64,000 nt of DNA. Source: Paenibacillus sp. SYP-B4298 (GTDB taxonomy: Bacteria > Bacillota > Bacilli > Paenibacillales > Paenibacillaceae). The notes beneath the pieces were generated by a model. That model saw only the letters and a list, made by a program, of their open reading frames with translations. It was not told where the DNA came from and did not search any database. Where the stretch lies: assembly GCF_027627475.1 (NCBI RefSeq), contig NZ_CP115484.1, positions 2,588,001-2,652,000 of the forward strand, given 5' to 3'. Shown here in pieces: positions 54,417 to 63,195 of this stretch. Within the stretch, counting starts at the first letter, position 1. The number at the start of each line of letters is the position of its first letter. The translations under genes and the position numbers were made by a program.

Positions 54417-55003
54417 GCCTGCTCCTGGGGCAGCCGCAGCCCAATCCAGTCGGCAGCACGCTTCACCTGCTCAGGCGCAAGCGCATTGCGGCGAACGATC
54501 TCCTCGAAGGCCGGGTAGTGCAGCTTGTGCATACGCTCCATTGCTCCCCCAATCTGCTGTAGCCGATCCTCGCGGTCGCGGAGCACGTTGAACCATAGCT
54601 CATGCGCAAGCGGAGCAATCCGTATCGGGCTTCCTGCTGTCACCAGCCCGAAGGGGATGAGCAGCTCCTGAACCTCGATTCTGTAGAACGAACCGTGCGC
54701 CCGCACCTCAAACCCGCCTACCAGCTCGACAGGCACGCCTTCAATCTCATAATGGCTCAGTATAGAGCGATAGCGTTCCGTCCTGCTCTCCTGCTGGCAG
54801 TCGACTGCATACGGTTCAAGCAGACGATGGATCGCTTGCGCATCCGCCTCGTCGGCATAAATATCCAGATCGCGCGGCGGCTGCTGCAGCGCAAGCCCGC
54901 GCAGCGCAAGCCCGGCGCTCCCGCCGACCACCCATCCTCCATCTTCTCCTGTCCGCTGCGCAATCTTGCGCAATGCCACATCCAATTGAACCGCAGTTAC
55001 CAT
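54413..55003 (-). CDS. Nucleotidyltransferase-fold protein, 196 aa
   Basis: The N-terminal half has the pol-beta/MNT superfamily signature: GGSAGLALRG at 27-36 and the metal-binding DLD at 45-47 (PPRDLDIYAD), with a third acidic residue likely in PVELVGGFEV. This pattern is also seen in kanamycin-type and MNT-type enzymes and in small GrpB/AbiEii-like proteins. The C-terminal half is helical (ELWFNVLRDREDRLQQIG). Substrate unknown. It lies between two 2Fe-2S ferredoxin genes. Confidence 0.75.
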   Translation of the reverse strand: MVTAVQLDVALRKIAQRTGEDGGWVVGGSAGLALRGLALQQPPRDLDIYADEADAQAIHRLLEPYAVDCQQESRTERYRSILSHYEIEGVPVELVGGFEVRAHGSFYRIEVQELLIPFGLVTAGSPIRIAPLAHELWFNVLRDREDRLQQIGGAMERMHKLHYPAFEEIVRRNALAPEQVKRAADWIGLRLPQEQA

Positions 55004-55025
55004 CTCTCGTTCACCTATTTTCCTA

Positions 55026-55055
55026 CAGTGTCAACGGCTGTCGCCGTCATTGACT
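55026..55055 (+). repeat. Single diverged copy of the ACGGC-N4-GCCGT hairpin repeat
   Basis: GTGTCAACGGCTGTCGCCGT followed by CATTGACTG matches the front of the tandem copies at 1291-1398. It lies between two gene starts/ends, as expected for an intergenic repeat. Confidence 0.6.
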
Positions 55056-55063
55056 GGCATGAT

Positions 55064-55360
55064 TCAGAAATATGGCTTGTTTATAGCCGTTACTGCCGCT
55101 CCAGCCGTCTTCAGCACAGCCTGGCAGCCGAGGCGATACCCCTCGTCCAGCTCCTCCTGCTCCAGCCGATCCCATTCCTCGTCCGTTACGTCCTCCAGAT
55201 GCTCCATCCCTGCCGTCACCAGACAGCGGCAACGCGCACAGGTGCCGCGAGTGCAGGAGAAGCCCCAATCCACCTGATGCTTTAGCGCCAGGTCAAGCAA
55301 TGTCAGTCCCTCTTCTCCCTCCACAACAGCGCTCTTGGTGCGTCCTGTAAGTTCAATCAA
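55064..55360 (-). CDS. 2Fe-2S ferredoxin, plant-type
   Basis: A 98-residue ferredoxin with C-X4-C-X2-C in SCTRGTCARCRC (Cys36, 41, 44) and Cys79 in GYRLGCQA; Cys46 is an extra cysteine. The spacing is that of plant-type ferredoxins, so it differs from the neighbour at 54072-54416. Start taken as TTG at 55360, 8 bases after AAAGGAGG; an ATG nine codons upstream has no ribosome site. Confidence 0.85.
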   Translation of the reverse strand: MIELTGRTKSAVVEGEEGLTLLDLALKHQVDWGFSCTRGTCARCRCLVTAGMEHLEDVTDEEWDRLEQEELDEGYRLGCQAVLKTAGAAVTAINKPYF

Positions 55361-55444
55361 CGTATGTTCCTCCTTTCCCTTTCGCATTCGTTAGGGAACG
55401 CCCCCCTTGAAGCTCCCATCCGCTCGCAAACCTGACGGCTTGTC

Positions 55445-55624
55445 CTACAATATCGAGGCAAATCCGTAGATGAAGCCTACCACCAGCAGTACAAACGCGA
55501 TGATAGATAAAATAATCCGCACAAAACCGCGAGTCTTCGTGCGGGCAACGGTAATGACGACCGCAGCGAGCGCCATCAGGCCGATCCCGATAAACGATAC
55601 CCACATTTTAGTCATTGCATCCAT
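55445..55624 (-). CDS. YphE-like small membrane protein (DUF2768)
   Basis: A 59-residue protein with two membrane helices (WVSFIGIGLMALAAVVITVA and IILSIIAFVLLVVGFIYGFA) joined by a short basic loop (RTKTRGF). Size, topology and position between gpsA and spoIVA fit DUF2768/YphE. Start uncertain: ATG at 55624 after CAGGAG, or ATG eight codons earlier. Function unknown. Confidence 0.75.
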   Translation of the reverse strand: MDAMTKMWVSFIGIGLMALAAVVITVARTKTRGFVRIILSIIAFVLLVVGFIYGFASIL

Positions 55625-55817
55625 TAAGCCATCTACTCCTGCAACCATAGAATTAGTTCTTTGCTACATACATGACCGAAGATCATATGCCGGCCTCATG
55701 TCGCAAATTCAACTGTACAGGTTGTATTATAGCATTGCCTCCGGCAAAGGGCTACCGCAGACTGCACCTCATTCTAAGGGCCTGCCCTGTGTGCAAGCCT
55801 GAGAATTTGCCCTCATA

Positions 55818-55861
55818 CAAGCCAAGCTCCGGACGCAGACGCGCTTCCGGAGCTTGGCTTG
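55818..55861 (-). terminator. Strong hairpin after spoVIF
   Basis: CAAGCCAAGCTCCGGA and TCCGGAGCTTGGCTTG are exact 16-base reverse complements with a 12-base loop, 6 bases after the spoVIF stop. The T-run is short (TTGT), so termination strength is unsure. Confidence 0.65.
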
Positions 55862-55867
55862 TAGAAC

Positions 55868-56140
55868 TTACTTCTTGAGCATTGATTTCATCAATTGCTC
55901 CAGATTGTTAAGGCCGGTTTTTTTCACTGCGCCGACGATTTCATTCATCGTCTGCTCGCTTACCGGAACTTTAGCCATCGCGGACACCTGCTTAATCAGG
56001 CGACGCAGCTCAGCTTCACTTTTAACCGTATTCGGCGTTACTCCGCTAGCCAGCTTTTTGACCGCACCCTCCGTGATCGGCTTGCCTGTCTTTTTGCTTA
56101 CTGCCTTGAGAACGTCCTTTGGAAGATTTTTGTCAGCCAT
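55868..56140 (-). CDS. spoVIF: Stage VI sporulation protein F
   Basis: A 90-residue basic helical protein: KDVLKAVSKKTGKPITEGAVKKLASGV, LRRLIKQVSAMAKVPVSEQTMNEIVGAVKKTG. It fits SpoVIF, a regulator of late coat gene expression in B. subtilis. The B. subtilis gene lies elsewhere, so its place here next to spoIVA and gpsA differs. ATG at 56140 follows AGGAGGGG. Confidence 0.85.
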   Translation of the reverse strand: MADKNLPKDVLKAVSKKTGKPITEGAVKKLASGVTPNTVKSEAELRRLIKQVSAMAKVPVSEQTMNEIVGAVKKTGLNNLEQLMKSMLKK

Positions 56141-56270
56141 TGTTCCCCTCCTCCACAAGATGCAGAAGCGGCTCCCGCGATGCAGCATGCATGCAGCAGC
56201 GCTAAAGTGCTTGCTTCTAGCATCATATGTCAGGAGGACGGGATTGGTGTAGGCCTCACCCGCTCAGACA

Positions 56271-57311
56271 CTAGCTGGGATCGGTCCACACCTTGGCGAC
56301 TTCCTCAATCTCATGGGTACGAATCCGCCCCATTAATTCCTCCACCGCCAGCTTAGGCGATTTGCCGCCGAACAGCACTTGATAGAGCTGCTCGGTGATC
56401 GGCATTCGCACCTCATAACGCGACGCCAGCTCATAGGCCGCTCGGGTAGTGCGCACCCCCTCGACCACCATTCCCATCTTCGCCAGCATCTCGTCAACCG
56501 TCATTCCTTTGGCAAGCATCGAGCCCGCTCGCCAGTTGCGGCTATGCGTGCTCGTGCAGGTGACGATCAGATCACCAACGCCGGCCAGTCCGGCAAAGGT
56601 TAGCATATTGGCACCCATTGCGTCCCCGAGCCGGCCAATCTCTGCCAGACCGCGTGTAATCAGCGCCGCTTTGGCATTATCGCCAAACCCGAGTCCGTCC
56701 GACAGACCTGCTCCAAGCGCAATAATATTTTTGATCGCGCCCGCTACCTCCACACCCATCATATCCGGGTTGGTATACACGCGAAAATCATTATTGATAA
56801 ACAAATCCTGTGCAGCCTCGGCACGTTGCTGATCTGCCGACGCCACAACGACGGTCGTAGGCAGCCTTCGCACCACCTCTTCGGCATGGCTCGGGCCAGA
56901 CAACACGACAAGCTCGCTCTCTGACCGCTCCAGCTCCTCGGACAGCACGGTTGTCATCCGTTTGAGCGACCCGGTCTCGAACCCCTTGGTCGCGTGGATA
57001 ATGAGCGCATCAGGAGCGATATGCGGTCGGGCGGCACGCGCCACTTCCCGCATCGCTGCCGAAGGAGCCACGAAGACCACCGCCGCTGCTCCCTCTAGCA
57101 CCTCAAAAAGCTCCGACCCCGCAGTTATGCCGAGTGGCAGGATTGCATCACCTAAATATTTGCGGTTCGTGCGCGATTGATTGATCTCGTCAGCCTGCTC
57201 CCCATTGCGAGTCCACAGGCTGACCTGATGTCCATTATCAGCAAGAACAGCAGCCAGCGCAGTACCCCAGCTACCGGCAACTAAGACGGCTACCTTTGTT
57301 TGTGTAGACAT
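56271..57311 (-). CDS. gpsA: Glycerol-3-phosphate dehydrogenase [NAD(P)+]
   Basis: A 346-residue enzyme making sn-glycerol 3-phosphate for phospholipids. Motifs: VFVAPSAAMREVARAARP, ATKGFETGSLKRMT, VLSGPSHAEEV, GVEVAGAIKNIIALGAGLSDGLGFGDNAKAALITRGL with the catalytic Lys. The N-terminal nucleotide motif reads VAGSWGTALA at 11-20: Val11 replaces the usual first Gly of GxGxxG. Neighbour plsY uses its product pathway. Confidence 0.95.
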   Translation of the reverse strand: MSTQTKVAVLVAGSWGTALAAVLADNGHQVSLWTRNGEQADEINQSRTNRKYLGDAILPLGITAGSELFEVLEGAAAVVFVAPSAAMREVARAARPHIAPDALIIHATKGFETGSLKRMTTVLSEELERSESELVVLSGPSHAEEVVRRLPTTVVVASADQQRAEAAQDLFINNDFRVYTNPDMMGVEVAGAIKNIIALGAGLSDGLGFGDNAKAALITRGLAEIGRLGDAMGANMLTFAGLAGVGDLIVTCTSTHSRNWRAGSMLAKGMTVDEMLAKMGMVVEGVRTTRAAYELASRYEVRMPITEQLYQVLFGGKSPKLAVEELMGRIRTHEIEEVAKVWTDPS

Positions 57312-57314
57312 AGG

Positions 57315-57914
57315 TCACATCCTTTTTGCTCCTAGCTTGTTCTCCTTGCCCTGCGCCAGCTTCACAATATTGCTGCGATGGCGCAGAAATGCAAAGGCGC
57401 AGAGCGCCAGACTGCCCCATAATAGCGGCAGCGGGCGGTCCATCAACAGGATGAACAACGGTGTCAGTGCAGCGAAAGCGAGCGAACCCAGGGAAACATA
57501 ACGGGTGAGCGCAATGAGCGCAATCGCCACAATTCCTGCATACAGTGCAGGCAAAAACGCCAGCGTAACCATCACGCCAACGGTGGTGGCAATCCCCTTG
57601 CCGCCCTTGAAGCCAAAAAAGACCGGCCAATTATGGCCGACGATCGCAGCAAGGCCGCTTAACGTCATGACGGTCATGTTGCCGTCGCTAAGCCAGCTTC
57701 CGATGAAGACCGCCAGCACACCCTTGGCAACATCAAGCAAGAATACGAGCAGCGCTGGGCCCTTCCCCAATATGCGCAGCGTGTTCGTCGCTCCCGCATT
57801 GCCGCTCCCATGCTGGCGAATATCGATTCCTTTGACTAAGCGGGCAATAACGATACTGAATGCTATTGATCCAAGCAAATAGCTGATGATGACTGGCAAC
57901 ACGGCATCAACCAA
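57315..57914 (-). CDS. plsY: Glycerol-3-phosphate acyltransferase PlsY
   Basis: A 199-residue membrane enzyme that transfers acyl from acyl-phosphate to glycerol 3-phosphate. Motifs: LLGSIAFSIVIARLVKGIDIRQHGSGNAGATN, GHNWPVFFGFKGGKGIATT and YVSLGSLAFA. Five helices as expected. Start is TTG at 57914 with AGGGGAG 7 bases upstream. gpsA follows by 3 bases. Confidence 0.95.
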   Translation of the reverse strand: MVDAVLPVIISYLLGSIAFSIVIARLVKGIDIRQHGSGNAGATNTLRILGKGPALLVFLLDVAKGVLAVFIGSWLSDGNMTVMTLSGLAAIVGHNWPVFFGFKGGKGIATTVGVMVTLAFLPALYAGIVAIALIALTRYVSLGSLAFAALTPLFILLMDRPLPLLWGSLALCAFAFLRHRSNIVKLAQGKENKLGAKRM

Positions 57915-57926
57915 TTCTCTTCTCCC

Positions 57927-59249
57927 CTAATCTTCCTCGGACTTCCTCCGCGTAAAAATACGGATCGGCGTTCCTTCAAAATTAAATGCTCCACGAATCT
58001 TGTTCTCTAGATAGCGCTGATAAGAGAAATGCATCAGCTCCGGGTCATTAACAAACAGAACCATCGTCGGCGGCTTAACCGCCACCTGTGTCACATAATT
58101 GATACGCAGCCGCTTGCCCTTGTCCGAAGGCGGCGGATTCATCGCGATCGCATCAGACACAACATCATTCAACAGATGGGTCTGAATGCGCAGCGCATGC
58201 TGCTCGGATACATGATTCACCACAGGCAACAGCTTATGCAGCCGCTGCTTCGTCTTGGCGGACAGGAACACAACCGGCGCATAGGTCATGAATAGGAAAT
58301 GGTCGCGAATGCTCTGCGTAAAATGCTGCATCGTCTTGTCGCCCTTCTCCACCGCATCCCATTTGTTCACGACGAAGATCGCCGCCTTGCCTGCCTCATG
58401 AGCAAAGCCTGCAATATGCTTGTCCTGCTCGATAATCCCTTCCTCGCCATTGATCAAGACGAGCACAACATCCGCCCGCTCGATCGCCTTGAGCGCCCGC
58501 ATGACACTGTATTTCTCGGTCGTCTCGTACACCTTGCCGCGCTTGCGCATGCCTGCTGTATCGATCAGCACATACCGCTGGCCATCCCTCTCGAACGGTG
58601 TATCGATCGCATCGCGGGTTGTTCCCGCAACATTACTGACGATCACCCGTTCTTCTCCTAGCAGTGCATTGACAAGTGATGACTTGCCGACATTGGGGCG
58701 TCCAATCAGTGCGACGCGAATGACATCCTCATCATACTCATCCTGCTTGGGCTCTGGCAGCTTATCGACGGCTGCATCCAGCAGATCGCCAATACCGAGA
58801 CCATGCGCTCCGGAGATTGCGATGGGCTCGCCGAAGCCTAAGCTGTAAAACTCGTAAATATCATCCATTCGATTAAAATTATCCACCTTGTTGACAGCTA
58901 CGACAACAGGCTTCTGAGAACGAAATAACATTCGGGCTACTTCATCGTCCGCGTGGGTCAAACCGGCTTTGGCGTCGACCATAAATACGATGACATCCGC
59001 TTCCTCAATTGCAAGCTCGGCTTGCATTCGCACGGATTTCATAATTTCGTCTTCGCCATCGATTTCGATGCCTCCAGTGTCCACAATACTGAAAGCTTTG
59101 CCATTCCATTCCCCGGTTCCATACAGTCGGTCGCGGGTAACGCCTGGTTTATCCTCTACAATTGCCAGCCGGTCACCGATGACCCGGTTGAAAATAGTAG
59201 ATTTACCCACATTTGGCCGCCCGACGATTGCTATAACGGGTCTTGCCAT
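57927..59249 (-). CDS. der: Ribosome biogenesis GTPase Der (EngA)
   Basis: A 440-residue protein with two tandem GTPase domains, each with GRPNVGKS(T/S) (at about 9-17 and 183-191), DTGG / DTAG switch motifs and NKVD / NKWD, then a KH-like C-terminal domain ([22 protein letters not shown]). Needed for 50S subunit assembly. ATG at 59249 follows AAGGAG by 9 bases. Confidence 0.97.
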   Translation of the reverse strand: MARPVIAIVGRPNVGKSTIFNRVIGDRLAIVEDKPGVTRDRLYGTGEWNGKAFSIVDTGGIEIDGEDEIMKSVRMQAELAIEEADVIVFMVDAKAGLTHADDEVARMLFRSQKPVVVAVNKVDNFNRMDDIYEFYSLGFGEPIAISGAHGLGIGDLLDAAVDKLPEPKQDEYDEDVIRVALIGRPNVGKSSLVNALLGEERVIVSNVAGTTRDAIDTPFERDGQRYVLIDTAGMRKRGKVYETTEKYSVMRALKAIERADVVLVLINGEEGIIEQDKHIAGFAHEAGKAAIFVVNKWDAVEKGDKTMQHFTQSIRDHFLFMTYAPVVFLSAKTKQRLHKLLPVVNHVSEQHALRIQTHLLNDVVSDAIAMNPPPSDKGKRLRINYVTQVAVKPPTMVLFVNDPELMHFSYQRYLENKIRGAFNFEGTPIRIFTRRKSEED

Positions 59250-59318
59250 CTGATTCCACTCCTTCAACAATACTCACGCCTACCATCATAGCAAAAAAGC
59301 GCGGGATTGGCTAACATT

Positions 59319-59504
59319 TCATTTGGAATGATGATTTACCACAATAAAGGTGCCATTTTTCAGATCATGAACCGAAGCATCCAATATTTTCTCAAGCAAA
59401 AAAGCCGTCTCCTCCAATTGCGCCTCCGTCTCTGCCAAGAAGATTGGCGCCCCGCCTCCTACGGACTCTCTGCGCATCGTTACAACTGCTACTATGCTCG
59501 CCAT
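59319..59504 (-). CDS. Small partner protein of YIEGIA (capping-complex subunit type)
   Basis: A 61-residue protein, ASIVAVVTMRRESVGGGAPIFLAETEAQLEETAFLLEKILDAS. It lies directly after the YIEGIA gene; small proteins in this place are named in databases as the capping complex subunit for YIEGIA. The ATG at 59504 follows AAGGGAG by 6 bases, and the ribosome site overlaps the upstream stop codon. Function not known to me. Confidence 0.75.
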   Translation of the reverse strand: MASIVAVVTMRRESVGGGAPIFLAETEAQLEETAFLLEKILDASVHDLKNGTFIVVNHHSK

Positions 59505-59506
59505 CG

Positions 59507-60418
59507 TCAACTCCCTTTCTCGTTCACCTTCGCCTCCGTCGGCATGCGGACAGCCGACTCCAGAATCGGCACGCGCAATGCTGTCTCCACGGCCTTTGAT
59601 CCATCTCGCTCCTGCGGCAAAATAAATACCGCCAGCCGCCCGGTCTTCATGTCCAGCTTCGCCATTGGAATTAGCGCTGGCTCGCCATCATCGCGGTACA
59701 CACCTAAAATCGTGGATAGATCATATAAGATCGCTTGCCGCTGCCCCAGATTGCTAAGTGTTGCCTTCCCGTCGGCATTGAACGGCTTCAAGATTAGACC
59801 GAGGCCGCGCTCGCGGATGATGTCCTGATTCGAGGAGAGCCCCACATTCATAATGTAGATGTCACCGACAAACAGATCAGCCCCATCCTGAATCACCTCG
59901 GCCTGCTCGACTGCGGCGATATGGGACAGCGATTTCCCTGAACGGAGCAGATGCACTACAATCAGCGAGAGCAGCCCCGCCCCAATACCGAGATACCAAT
60001 TCAATGTAATGGCGGCAAAGCTGGTCACAAAGGACGACATAATGACCAAGTAATTGCGCCCCTCAAATACCATGGCAATCCCTTCAATGTACGTTGCTCC
60101 CCGCTGCACCAGCTCCATTCCGTCGATTTTGGTCAATGTATCGCGCTCCATGTTGCGTACATCGCGGAATTGCTGGGCAGCCACCGTCAAGAAGGTGATG
60201 GCTGTATAATCCTTTTTGAGCAATGCGGGCACCGCTACCGAGCCTAGTCCGGCAGCAATGATGCCAAGAGACAGATGAATAATCTTGCCATGAGGATGCG
60301 TCGGATATTGCCTGTAATCGGTGCGCAGCATGAATAGCCGGGAGAGCAATCCGAACAGGACACCCATCAAAATACCGATCGTATATTTATTGTTCAGCAA
60401 AAAAGTGCTTACGCTCAT
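59507..60418 (-). CDS. YIEGIA-family membrane protein (SeaA/YphB-like)
   Basis: A 303-residue protein with four to five membrane helices in the first half and the eponymous YIEGIAMVFEGRNYLV. The C-terminal half is soluble (ILYDLSTILGVYRDDGEPALIPMAKLDMKTGRLAVFIL). In B. subtilis the homologue beside yphA is tied to spore envelope assembly. ATG at 60418 overlaps the YphA-like stop. Confidence 0.85.
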   Translation of the reverse strand: MSVSTFLLNNKYTIGILMGVLFGLLSRLFMLRTDYRQYPTHPHGKIIHLSLGIIAAGLGSVAVPALLKKDYTAITFLTVAAQQFRDVRNMERDTLTKIDGMELVQRGATYIEGIAMVFEGRNYLVIMSSFVTSFAAITLNWYLGIGAGLLSLIVVHLLRSGKSLSHIAAVEQAEVIQDGADLFVGDIYIMNVGLSSNQDIIRERGLGLILKPFNADGKATLSNLGQRQAILYDLSTILGVYRDDGEPALIPMAKLDMKTGRLAVFILPQERDGSKAVETALRVPILESAVRMPTEAKVNEKGS

Positions 60419-61035
60419 GAAGCGCGCCCCCCCTCGTTTTTGAACAGGTGTGCGCTGGCTCTGCTGCATCCTGAGGCAATAAGCCACAGTACAGCCGCTG
60501 TCAGCCTTGCCGTAACCGCAGCAGCTACAAACCGATCCCACCAGACCGCGCCGCCCATCATGATCGTCTTCGAGAGGCTCATACTAAGCAGCAGATCCGC
60601 CGCAGGCAGCGCGCACGCCAAAATCGCGAACTGGTTGCGAAAGCGTGGAGCCAGGAAGCCGGCAGCGAGACCTGCGAGCAGCGGCCCGTCCCATTCCGGC
60701 TTATATAACACAATTGCAGGATCTGCCGCATAGAGACGTCCGCTCCAGAACCAGAGGATGACGACCAGCACACAGCCAAAGGCCAGGTAGCTCGCTCCTG
60801 GCTCCTTCGCTGCTACGGCTACAGCCACAAGACCCCAAAGCAACAACCATGCAACATTGGCCTGCACGACCGCTTCTTCGGCTTCCCATATGAGCCAGCC
60901 ACTGGCTGCACAGCCTGCCACAAACAACAGAATGATCCAGCGGGGAATATTTCCGAGCAATAGCCGCCTCCAGCCTGTTAGCAGCAAGATCGTTACCACG
61001 ATCGACACGATGGCGACCCAATAGCCGTTGTTCAT
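60415..61035 (-). CDS. YphA-like membrane protein
   Basis: A 206-residue protein with six or seven predicted helices (VAIVSIVVTILLLTGW, WIILLFVAGCAASGWLIW, VAWLLLWGLVAVAVAA and others) and a basic C-terminus. Assigned as YphA-like by size, topology and place before the YIEGIA gene. Function unknown. Overlaps the YIEGIA start by 4 bases. Confidence 0.7.
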   Translation of the reverse strand: MNNGYWVAIVSIVVTILLLTGWRRLLLGNIPRWIILLFVAGCAASGWLIWEAEEAVVQANVAWLLLWGLVAVAVAAKEPGASYLAFGCVLVVILWFWSGRLYAADPAIVLYKPEWDGPLLAGLAAGFLAPRFRNQFAILACALPAADLLLSMSLSKTIMMGGAVWWDRFVAAAVTARLTAAVLWLIASGCSRASAHLFKNEGGRAS

Positions 61036-61167
61036 TCCAATCCCTCCTGCTCCTTCTATTATGTGTCAGTCAAGAAGAAAACATTTGGCTTCCCCGACTG
61101 TCATATCCTGCCGCCACGCTAACGAATGGAGACCTTGGTAATCGGCACGGCCTTCGCCTTAATGACA

Positions 61168-61201
61168 AAAAAGACCTGGAACGGTAAAACACCGTTCCAG
61201 G
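61168..61201 (-). terminator. Intrinsic terminator after the S1-domain gene
   Basis: CCTGGAACGGTG and ACCGTTCCAGG form an 11-bp stem followed by TCTTTTTT on the minus strand. Confidence 0.9.
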
Positions 61202-61246
61202 CCTACACTCGAAGCGTTGCCGCGCATTCGCGCAGTGCTTCCGTTA

Positions 61247-62503
61247 TTATTTGAATTTGCTCAGCTTGTCGCCAAACTTCTCACCCAGTGTAAAGCTCAT
61301 GCTTTGGTTGCTCAGGCTTACGTTCGGATTGTTCAGATCTTCCTTAGGAGCGCGGGAGCCTCTCTCTGCTCTTTCAGGTCTTGGAGCCGGCTCAGGAGCT
61401 TCTTCGGTTTCCTTGATGCTCAGGCTGACGCGTTTCTCAGCAGGATTGAAGTCCAGTACTTTCGCTTGAACCTCTTGGCCTTCCTGCAATACTTCATGTG
61501 GAGTTGCAATGTGACGATGAGCGATCTGGGAGATGTGAACCAGACCTTCAACTCCTGGAGCAATCTCAACGAATGCGCCGAAGTTTACCAGACGGCGTAC
61601 TGTGCCCGTAACTACATCGCCAATGTTGAATTGGCCTGCAGCCGATTCCCATGGACCTGGTTGAGCAGCCTTCATGCTCAGGCTGATTTTCCCAGCGGCT
61701 GGATCAACCTTCAGCACTTTTACTCGAACGGAATCGCCCTCGGACACGAAATCCTTCGGATGAGCAACATGCTGCCAGCTCAGCTCGGATACGTGAACGA
61801 GTCCGTCTACGCCACCGATGTCTACGAATGCGCCGAACGGTGTCAGACGTTGAACCGTTCCTTCGAGCTCTTGACCTACTTGCAGGGAAGACATAATCTG
61901 CACTTTGTTTTGCTCGAATTCTTGATCCAGAACTTCCTTCTGGGACAGAATCACTTTGTTGTTCTCTCTGTCGATTTCTTTGATTTTCACGCGCAGCGTG
62001 CGACCTTTGTAATCGCTGAAATCTTCAACAAAATGACGCTCTACCATGGAAGCCGGGATGAAGCCGCGCACGCCTACGTCAACGACAAGGCCGCCTTTGA
62101 CAACGTCTGCTACAGCCACTTCGAACACTTCTCCGCTCTCAAAGCGGCTTTGAAGCTGCTCCCATGCGTTCTCGCCATCAACCAGACGTTTGGACAGAAC
62201 CAGTCTCTCCTTCTCGTCGTCGATGCTGACAACCTTCAGTTCAACTTCCTGGCCAACCTGAACCGCCTCAGCAGCGTTGCCCAGTTGTACTGCGGACAGC
62301 TCGCGCAGCGGAATCACACCGTCATATTTATATCCAAGACTAACAGTCGCTTGGTTGTCCTCAATCTTGACGATCGTTCCTTTGACCGTATCGCCCTTTT
62401 TCAGCGAGACAAGATCCATTGCGTCTTGCTGGTTGATTTCTCCAGCCTCTTGTGCAACGGTTTCTTCCACTACAGATTCCTGTACCTTTGTTTCTTCTGA
62501 CAT
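61247..62503 (-). CDS. rpsA: 30S ribosomal protein S1-like (four S1 domains)
   Basis: A 418-residue RNA-binding protein with four S1 repeats: GDTVKGTIVKIEDNQATVSLGYKYDGVI, GEVFEVAVADVVKGGLVVDVGVRGFIP, GQELEGTVQRLTPFGAFVDIGGVDGLVHVSEL and GDVVTGTVRRLVNFGAFVEIAPGVEGLVHISQI, then a charged tail. Equivalent to B. subtilis YpfD, which is shorter in function than the six-domain S1 of proteobacteria. Follows plsC after a 110-base gap. Confidence 0.94.
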   Translation of the reverse strand: MSEETKVQESVVEETVAQEAGEINQQDAMDLVSLKKGDTVKGTIVKIEDNQATVSLGYKYDGVIPLRELSAVQLGNAAEAVQVGQEVELKVVSIDDEKERLVLSKRLVDGENAWEQLQSRFESGEVFEVAVADVVKGGLVVDVGVRGFIPASMVERHFVEDFSDYKGRTLRVKIKEIDRENNKVILSQKEVLDQEFEQNKVQIMSSLQVGQELEGTVQRLTPFGAFVDIGGVDGLVHVSELSWQHVAHPKDFVSEGDSVRVKVLKVDPAAGKISLSMKAAQPGPWESAAGQFNIGDVVTGTVRRLVNFGAFVEIAPGVEGLVHISQIAHRHIATPHEVLQEGQEVQAKVLDFNPAEKRVSLSIKETEEAPEPAPRPERAERGSRAPKEDLNNPNVSLSNQSMSFTLGEKFGDKLSKFK

Positions 62504-62616
62504 TTGAACTACCTCCTCAATTCATACCCCAACTTTATTTAAACCTGTGGCCTATCACTTAAAACGGGTTGGACACAGTATTTAAAACAATATTTGTGAG
62601 CCAGGACGCCCGTCGT

Positions 62617-63192
62617 TTAAGCAGGTATCCTCTGCTGCCTGATCTCGCCCATAATTTTGTCCGTTAGCCGTTCAAGCGTGTCAGTGGAGTTATCCTCCAT
62701 GAATTCACTCAACTCTACCGGTTTGCCGTACAAGACGGTCATCGGGCGAAACCACTTATATTCCCCAATCAGCGTGACCGGAATAACTGTCGCTCCGCTG
62801 CGGAGCGCAATCATAGCCGCTCCCTTCTTGGCTGCGCTATCCTTGCTGCTGCGAGTGCCTTCGGGGAAGATCCCCATGACATGCCCGTCCTTCAACAACT
62901 GGATGGAATTGCGTATCGCATCCTTGCTCACGCCGCCGCGCTTGACAGGATATGCGCCAAGCGACGTCAGAAACAACCCCAATGGCTTAAAGCTAAATAA
63001 TTCAGCCTTGGCCATGTAATGCACCTTGCGGTCAAGCTTGATCCCAACGGTCACCGGGTCAAAGTTGCTGATATGGTTAGAACAAAGGAGCACAGGCCCT
63101 TTGTCCGGAATATGTTCCAGTCCATAAACCTTCAACGGAAAAAAGATGCCAAAGAAAATTCGGAGCGCCATCCGGCAGAAACGATATATCAT
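62617..63192 (-). CDS. plsC: 1-acyl-sn-glycerol-3-phosphate acyltransferase
   Basis: A 191-residue membrane-associated acyltransferase. The catalytic HX4D is HISNFD at 40-45 and the substrate motif FPEGTRSSKDSAAKKG is near 110. An N-terminal hydrophobic stretch anchors it. Makes phosphatidic acid, the step after PlsY, which is encoded 5 kb downstream. Starts 3 bases after cmk. Confidence 0.94.
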   Translation of the reverse strand: MIYRFCRMALRIFFGIFFPLKVYGLEHIPDKGPVLLCSNHISNFDPVTVGIKLDRKVHYMAKAELFSFKPLGLFLTSLGAYPVKRGGVSKDAIRNSIQLLKDGHVMGIFPEGTRSSKDSAAKKGAAMIALRSGATVIPVTLIGEYKWFRPMTVLYGKPVELSEFMEDNSTDTLERLTDKIMGEIRQQRIPA

Positions 63193-63195
63193 AGT

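Noticed and set aside
61217-62500. Long plus-strand open frame of 427 codons
   Set aside because: It is the exact mirror of the four-domain S1 gene on the minus strand, rich in Phe/Leu/Cys, with no ribosome site or known domain. The minus frame is clearly the real gene.
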